A DNA stretch of 64,000 bases, taken from contig NZ_BAZY01000009.1 of assembly GCF_001310975.1 (NCBI RefSeq), forward strand, positions 1 through 64,000, read 5' to 3'. This stretch comes from Thermoanaerobacter thermocopriae JCM 7501 (lineage in GTDB: Bacteria > Bacillota > Thermoanaerobacteria > Thermoanaerobacterales > Thermoanaerobacteraceae). The first letter of the stretch is position 1. Every line of letters begins with the position of its first letter. Position numbers and translations under genes: made by a program. The notes beneath the pieces are model-generated. The model was not told where the DNA came from and did not search any database. It was given only the letters and a program-made list of their open reading frames with translations. Below are positions 59,308-64,000 of this stretch, in pieces.

Positions 59308-59349
59308 CTATATAATTTTCCCTGGATTAAGTATTAGACTTGGGTCAAT
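59308..59349 (-). pseudogene. Remnant of a FAD-linked oxidase C-terminus
   Basis: The minus strand reads IDPSLILNPGKII and a stop, the usual C-terminal end of GlcD-type FAD/FMN-linked oxidases (lactate or glycolate oxidase). No upstream gene body is present. The rest of the 59213-59624 gap is AT-rich; its only longer frames look accidental and I recognise nothing else in it. Confidence 0.5.
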
Positions 59350-59624
59350 AAACTAATATTTCATACTAAATCGTTTATGAACTACTTATTCAACTTTATT
59401 TTTATCGAGGTAATTCTGCTTTCGTAGAACGAGACCACATTGGAGCCATTTGTAACATTACATTTAGGAGCCTCCATAGTCACAAGAGTGTTTCCTATTA
59501 TAGCAGGTATTGATTGCAGGAAATTCCTTATTTTCTCTTCTTATGTCAAGAAGTATAAATTGGCAGTAAGACTTGGTTCTTTTTTATTGTTACATAAGGT
59601 ATCAACCTTCATGTTAAAATAATA

Positions 59625-59650
59625 TAAAAAAGGAGATAGAACGTCTCCTT
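59625..59650 (-). terminator. Terminator of the yhf-like operon
   Basis: AAGGAGA/TCTCCTT stem with a 7-base loop, then TTTTTTATA in minus sense. The 3-prime arm overlaps the stop of the phosphopentomutase-like gene, marking the end of the cluster. Confidence 0.85.
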
Positions 59651-60851
59651 ATTTCATCATATCCAAAAAACTCTCTCCATTCTCTGTTTTTTCGACATCA
59701 AAATAATCTGCTATAGTAGCTCCTATATCTGATAAAGTCTTTCTTTCTCCTAAATTTACCGGTTTTAATTTTTTGCCATAAACCAGTAGAAGCGCTTTTT
59801 CTCTTGTGTGGTGGCTATGCCCTATCGTAGGGTCATTACCGTGATCACCTGTAATAAATAAAATATCATCTTCCTTCATATTATCAATAATTTTAGGTAG
59901 ATAATCATCTACAAGTTCCAATTTTTCGGCGTATTTTTCTACGTCCTGTGAATGCCCTGCAAGGTCTGTTTCTTGTACATTTGCCATTATTAAACCATCA
60001 GATACAGTATTCAATTTATCCAATAATATCTTCAATACCATTTCTGTGTCAACACATGGATTGTAATTTGCACCGTCACAGTTTATAACATCTGCAGCCT
60101 TTCCAATAAGAGATACATCAAAACCTCTCTTTTTTAAAATAGTAGTTACTTGCGTATTCGGATCTATTCCATATCCTAGGTGTCTCACCATATAACCCTT
60201 ATTATAAACACCTGCTTTTGTACAATTCACGCCAACTATTTCATCAGACTTTACCTCAATAGCATTTAATATATCTTCTATTGTGACTTCTCTACCCCCC
60301 AATACAATTACTCGCCCAACTTCTACATTATCTCTAACTATTTTGCCAATTTTTAATTCATCTTCAAAAGAAATATAATCCAAAGGGGCAGTAACATTAT
60401 AGTTTAAACCCATATCCGCCTCAATGTTATCCGCTATTACAACTATTCCATCTACTAGCAAAAATGGATATTTTGGATTTGGTATAGTTACCCTATACCC
60501 TGCCTTTTCTAATTCAAATTTTACTCTGTCTATACGCTCTTTAAATGGTTGTCTTAAAGCCTTTTTAGGCTTTGAACCAACAATTTCTTGATGCCCCTGA
60601 AAAGTATCAGCTCCTTCATGTTCTAAATTTGAACACCCATAACTTGCAATAGGATTGCTTACTTTTTTTATATTTTTGCTATCAACTACAAGACCTGCTC
60701 CCATCACCTCCAAATTATTTAATCTGTAATTATCCTCATACTCAGAAACATGTTTTAAAGTATTTGCACCCCTATCTTGTGGACGAACTTTAGGAACATC
60801 AGTCATTTCACCGACTCCAAGACTATCTATAACAAGAATTATAGCTCTCAT
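59649..60851 (-). CDS. yhfW: YhfW-like phosphopentomutase/alkaline-phosphatase-superfamily enzyme
   Basis: 400-residue metalloenzyme of the phosphopentomutase-like group. Metal and active-site motifs: IILVIDSLGVGEM, a Thr in RGANTLKHVSE, NVQETDLAGHSQDVEKYAEKL and FITGDHGNDPTIGHSHHTREKALLLVYG. It resembles E. coli YhfW more than DeoB, and its neighbours are relatives of other yhf genes. It may transfer or remove a phosphate on an unknown sugar-like intermediate. Last gene of the cluster, 16 bases after yhfX. Confidence 0.82.
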   Translation of the reverse strand: MRAIILVIDSLGVGEMTDVPKVRPQDRGANTLKHVSEYEDNYRLNNLEVMGAGLVVDSKNIKKVSNPIASYGCSNLEHEGADTFQGHQEIVGSKPKKALRQPFKERIDRVKFELEKAGYRVTIPNPKYPFLLVDGIVVIADNIEADMGLNYNVTAPLDYISFEDELKIGKIVRDNVEVGRVIVLGGREVTIEDILNAIEVKSDEIVGVNCTKAGVYNKGYMVRHLGYGIDPNTQVTTILKKRGFDVSLIGKAADVINCDGANYNPCVDTEMVLKILLDKLNTVSDGLIMANVQETDLAGHSQDVEKYAEKLELVDDYLPKIIDNMKEDDILFITGDHGNDPTIGHSHHTREKALLLVYGKKLKPVNLGERKTLSDIGATIADYFDVEKTENGESFLDMMK

Positions 60852-60867
60852 TTATTACCCTTCTTTC

Positions 60868-62053
60868 TTAAATCATTTTTAAATCCTTTAAAAGATTACC
60901 CATTGAATCAAATATATATGTCAATTTCGGTTTCCCCGAAGACAAGCCCTCAAGAAGAGCTACTTTTGCTCTTGTTACGAATATTTGCGTTCTAAATGAA
61001 TATATTACAGTATCCCCCACGTTAACCTTTTTATTGTTTAAAAGTATAGTTCCATAGTAGTCTATCGATTCCGGTGGTAATTCTTCAACATCAAATATTC
61101 TATCTAAAATATCTTCAGGATTATTTGACACTAAAGTATATTTCACATTTGACCTGGGATAAAATCCACCACCATAGCAATAAGCTTTCCCATTATTTAC
61201 ATGAGATATTTCTGACACATATACTATGGCTGGCTTTTCAGGCTGTTTTGTATATGCATGTAAAGGAGTCGTCCCCAATAAAGCATGCCCCGGCTCTCCA
61301 TGAGTAATACCATACTTATTTAAAAGCGGTATTGAACTACAGCATGTAGCACTGGCCCATTTACCTGCCAGATTTCAATACCCATCTTATGCAATATTTC
61401 TTTTGCTTTTAACAAGGTATATACATTATGTGTTGCCGTAATTTCTCTCTTCTCATAATCATAAAGAAAACATGGAAATGATGTAATGCCAGCAATTCTT
61501 ATATTTTTTAATTTTAATATTTGATGAACCGTATTTTTCAAATCTTCTATATATATACCACCATTCTGCCTGGATATATGACATCTTCTTCATCTATTAC
61601 TCTTAATAATATATCCTGAGTAATCCCAAGTTCTCTTGCTTTATCCGATATTTCTTTTGCTTTTTCATAGGAAAAACATGTTATAACTTCTGGTTTCATG
61701 AGTAAAGATAACTTAATGTAATTCTTGGGGACTTGCACTAGATGTCCTATATGTCCTATCTTTAGACCATTGCTGTGCAATACCTTTGCCTCATCAAAAT
61801 CTACAGCTACAGCTTTATCAATTCCTGCCTTTTCAATGGTCTTTGAAATAATAGGATTTCTTCCAAATTGTTTTGTCATATAATATAAGCTAATATTATA
61901 TTTATCAGCAGTTTCTTTAACTAATTTTGCATTCTCATAAATACCATCAACATCCAACACATAAGTATTGGGTTCAATAACACCGTCTCTGTGTAATTTG
62001 GCAGCTTCTATAATAAGTTGTGGATTTCTTTCAATAACCATATTAAGAAACAT
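60868..62053 (-). CDS. yhfX: YhfX-like PLP-dependent amino-acid racemase-fold protein (two frameshifts)
   Basis: Fold-type III PLP enzyme like alanine racemase. Opens TYVLDVDGIYENAKLVKET and has the PLP lysine in LYYMTKQFGRNP. The frame breaks near 61569 and near 61351; one base each restores QNGGIYIEDLKNTVHQI and SATCCSSIPLLNKYGITHGEPGHALLG. The C-terminal part (YVSEISHVNNGKAYCYGGGFYPRSN) is the second barrel domain. About 395 residues joined, as in YhfX. Starts 11 bases after the yhfS-like gene. Probable racemase or epimerase; substrate unknown. Confidence 0.8.
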
Positions 62054-62064
62054 TGCCTCATCTC

Positions 62065-63156
62065 CTAAGTCAAACTTTTCTTTACAGCTTCTTTTAAAAT
62101 TCTAATAACAGTATCAGCACCTGCCCTCATTGGATTAATGCGAATTACATAATTTTTTATTTCAGGATTATCTTTAATAAAAGTCCCTGAAACTCTATAA
62201 AACATAGCGCCAATTTCATATCTTGATTCAGAACCTACAGGATAAGGTACTGCTCCCATCTCTTCAGCGTATTTTAATACTTTTTCCGCAATTGGTTCTT
62301 CAAATTCTACTAATACAACTCTAGACTGCGCATTTGCTACATATGCCTTTTTTACTCCTTTTATTTCTCCAGTGTTAAGCCTCTTTACTATTTCTTCAAC
62401 CTGCATTGCTTGTATTGCTAATGAAACCGGTGTGTATACAAGTGCCCTTAAAGTTTCCATTGCCTCAGGTCCTTGCACTTGGCTCCCACCTGAATAAGTT
62501 ATTTTGCGAATTTCGTCTATAATATATTTTTTGCCTACTACACATCCAATTCCTTCCGGGCCCAACAATTTAAACATGGAAAATACTGAAACATCTGCTC
62601 CCAACTGAACACCTATATATGGAGCTTTCATAACTACATAATTTTCATCAGTAATAATAGGAACATTAGTTATAGATTTAATAACCTTTATTACCTCCTC
62701 AAAATCATAATTATCATCGGGTTTTTGCCTTGAATGTTGTATTAACACTGCATCAACTTTTGTATTTTTTAATATTTTAAAAGAGTGTAAATCGTTCATG
62801 TTTATTTTTAAAAGCTTAAGGCCCATCATATCGATAAGGTTTTGTGTTGTAGGATATACAGGTGCGTCATGCACAAGTAATGTATTAAGAGGTTTTAATA
62901 AGCTATTAAAAACGAGTCTCATAGCCCCCGTACCAGCACCTCTTACTAAAGCACAATCTTCTGCATCAAAAAATTTAGCAAGAACTTTCTCAACTTTTAC
63001 GGTGGTTTTAGGTCGTCCAAACTCCAATGATACACCATAATCACCAGCTTCGAGCAATTCATGCCCTCGAAAAACTGATTGGATGATATCTACTAATTTA
63101 AACTGCAAATTAATTGCTTCCTCTAAGCTAATCTGTTTAATAGGATACGTAATCAT
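62065..63156 (-). CDS. yhfS: YhfS-like PLP-dependent transferase
   Basis: Fold-type I PLP enzyme related to cysteine desulfurases and aminotransferases. FFDAEDCALVRGAGTGAMRLVF, LLVHDAPVYPTTQNLI, VPIITDENYVVMK and the PLP-lysine region VSVFSMFKLLGPEGIGCVVGKKY. 363 residues, the size of YhfS. GGAGG before ATG 63156. Four bases after the phosphotriesterase-like gene and just before yhfX. Reaction not established. Confidence 0.8.
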   Translation of the reverse strand: MITYPIKQISLEEAINLQFKLVDIIQSVFRGHELLEAGDYGVSLEFGRPKTTVKVEKVLAKFFDAEDCALVRGAGTGAMRLVFNSLLKPLNTLLVHDAPVYPTTQNLIDMMGLKLLKINMNDLHSFKILKNTKVDAVLIQHSRQKPDDNYDFEEVIKVIKSITNVPIITDENYVVMKAPYIGVQLGADVSVFSMFKLLGPEGIGCVVGKKYIIDEIRKITYSGGSQVQGPEAMETLRALVYTPVSLAIQAMQVEEIVKRLNTGEIKGVKKAYVANAQSRVVLVEFEEPIAEKVLKYAEEMGAVPYPVGSESRYEIGAMFYRVSGTFIKDNPEIKNYVIRINPMRAGADTVIRILKEAVKKSLT

Positions 63157-63159
63157 TCT

Positions 63160-64000
63160 TTATCCTCCAATCAAGTTCAATGGATTTCTGTATAATATAG
63201 TCTTTATATCTTCTTCTGTTAACCCATTGTTTTTTAAAAGAGGAATAAATTTTTCTACTATATATGAATGGCCAAAACCACCATAATTTTTTAGATAAGA
63301 TTTTCTTGAAATATCCAATGAAAGGAGAATTTTGTTAATAAATCCTTTGTCAATAAGTTTCTTTATAGATATTGCTCTTAACTCATCTGGTTGATAATTA
63401 GTTTTACCAATTGTGTCAAAAGCAAGATAACATCCATTATCAAGTAAAGTTAAATAATAATCCATATCAATGTTTAAATCAACATGCCCTATAACTACTT
63501 TTTCTAAATTTACTTTCATATTTTTAAAAATTTTAATCTGTTCTAATCCTAAAAGACCTAACGTTGTATGAGTTATTATCGGTACTCCGGTTTCATTATG
63601 TGCAATAGCAGCAGCTTCAAAAATTTTTCTTTCTACTTCTTTTATTTCTTCTTTACTTGTGCCTATCTCGCCTATCACAGATGCTTTATAATTTGTACCA
63701 TCGATTCCATTAATAATTTCATCAATAAATATATCAGCCAATTCTTTAACAGAACTCTTATAAACTATTTCCGGCAAAAAAGGTTCTTTATAAAATCCAG
63801 TAGATAAAATCACATTCATATTTGAAATATCAGAAATATACTTGATTCTTTCAATATCTCGACCCATACCTATGTTTGTAACATCAACGATAGTATCTAT
63901 GCCACTTTTTTTGAGTTCTTTTAAATCTTCAATTAAGCTATCTACATCATCAAGTTTGGCATCATCATCTTCTTTGAGTCTTGATAAATCAATAGTCAAA
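63160..64000 (-). CDS. php: Phosphotriesterase-homology protein (Php/YhfV-like), 5-prime end outside window
   Basis: TIM-barrel metallohydrolase of the phosphotriesterase family. Visible are the metal or substrate motifs ASVIGEIGTSKEEI, PIITHTTLGLLGLEQIKI, VVIGHVDLNIDMDYYLTLLDNGCYLAFDTIGKTNY, SLDISRKSYLKNYGGFGHSYI and a C-terminal ILYRNPLNLIGG. The N-terminal His-X-His pair must lie beyond the right edge, since the frame is open to the last base. A carboxylated lysine is not evident; Glu in GEIGTS sits near that site. First visible gene of the yhf-like cluster. Confidence 0.82.
   Translation of the reverse strand, partial: LTIDLSRLKEDDDAKLDDVDSLIEDLKELKKSGIDTIVDVTNIGMGRDIERIKYISDISNMNVILSTGFYKEPFLPEIVYKSSVKELADIFIDEIINGIDGTNYKASVIGEIGTSKEEIKEVERKIFEAAAIAHNETGVPIITHTTLGLLGLEQIKIFKNMKVNLEKVVIGHVDLNIDMDYYLTLLDNGCYLAFDTIGKTNYQPDELRAISIKKLIDKGFINKILLSLDISRKSYLKNYGGFGHSYIVEKFIPLLKNNGLTEEDIKTILYRNPLNLIGG

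Noticed and set aside
59440-59622. 60-codon plus-strand frame before the yhf-like cluster
   Set aside because: No ribosome site, no recognisable motif and no partner; it sits in an AT-rich gap.
1-64000. CRISPR arrays, insertion sequences, prophage, tRNA or rRNA genes
   Set aside because: I looked for spaced direct repeats, transposase or integrase motifs, cloverleaf and 16S/23S signatures and saw none; the Rpn-type gene is the only transposase-related item.

Overview
The window reads as chromosomal DNA of a low-GC, anaerobic, thermophilic Firmicute. Gene content and protein style (glycine riboswitch plus gcv operon, ChvE/GguAB-type sugar importer with YesMN sensors, L-lactate dehydrogenase, NikR-nickel ECF cluster, FeoAB, 1-Cys peroxiredoxin, addBA-sbcDC) fit Thermoanaerobacter or a close relative. 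That assignment is inference from protein recognition, not from an rRNA gene. I see no tRNA, rRNA, CRISPR array, phage or intact insertion sequence.

Layout. 0.1-1.1 kb: an Rpn-type nuclease gene broken by a frameshift, with a fossil copy of its C-terminal tail. 1.1-9.1 kb: a lipoate/glycine module. OsmC-like protein, lipoyl-domain dihydrolipoamide dehydrogenase and lipoate-protein ligase lie on minus. Diverging from them on plus are a tandem glycine riboswitch, its terminator and gcvT-gcvH-gcvPA-gcvPB. 9.1-18.5 kb (minus): a ChvE-GguA-GguB monosaccharide importer preceded by a four-gene sensory operon, namely membrane-anchored sugar-binding protein, YesM-like kinase, YesN-like regulator and a second membrane-anchored sugar-binding protein. 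18.6-24.5 kb: a PPC-domain protein, two tandem paralogous flavoproteins with a small helical protein, ldh, a DUF881 protein and a DedA protein. 24.6-28.4 kb (minus): galT, a maltokinase-like protein and a GT4 glycogen-synthase-like transferase behind two cre/LacI-type operators. 28.5-30 kb: a peroxide-stress operon of a 58-residue winged-helix protein, a PerR-like Fur protein and peroxiredoxin, with a perfect sigma-A promoter overlapped by a PerR-like box.

30-42 kb (minus): the double-strand-break repair set addB-addA-sbcD-sbcC. 42-50.2 kb (minus): FAH-family hydrolase, hemerythrin, a MacAB-like exporter whose membrane-fusion protein is internally duplicated, a MATE transporter, dinB and trmL. 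50.3-53.4 kb: nikR behind an 11-bp inverted repeat, then nikMNQO-type nickel uptake genes. 53.4-57.9 kb: a decayed MNT nucleotidyltransferase, feoB/feoA behind a Fur box, and an Lrp-type regulator overlapping an aminotransferase. 58-64 kb (minus): nagA, an oxidase remnant, and a php-yhfS-yhfX-yhfW cluster like the uncharacterised Escherichia coli yhf genes. It runs off the right edge and is the best candidate for an undescribed pathway.

A window-wide oddity is that about 16 conserved genes carry frameshifts, nearly all equivalent to one missing base. Because the reading resumes exactly in frame with full conservation, I interpret most as uncorrected sequence errors and annotate across them as single genes. 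The MNT gene, and perhaps the Rpn gene, look really decayed.
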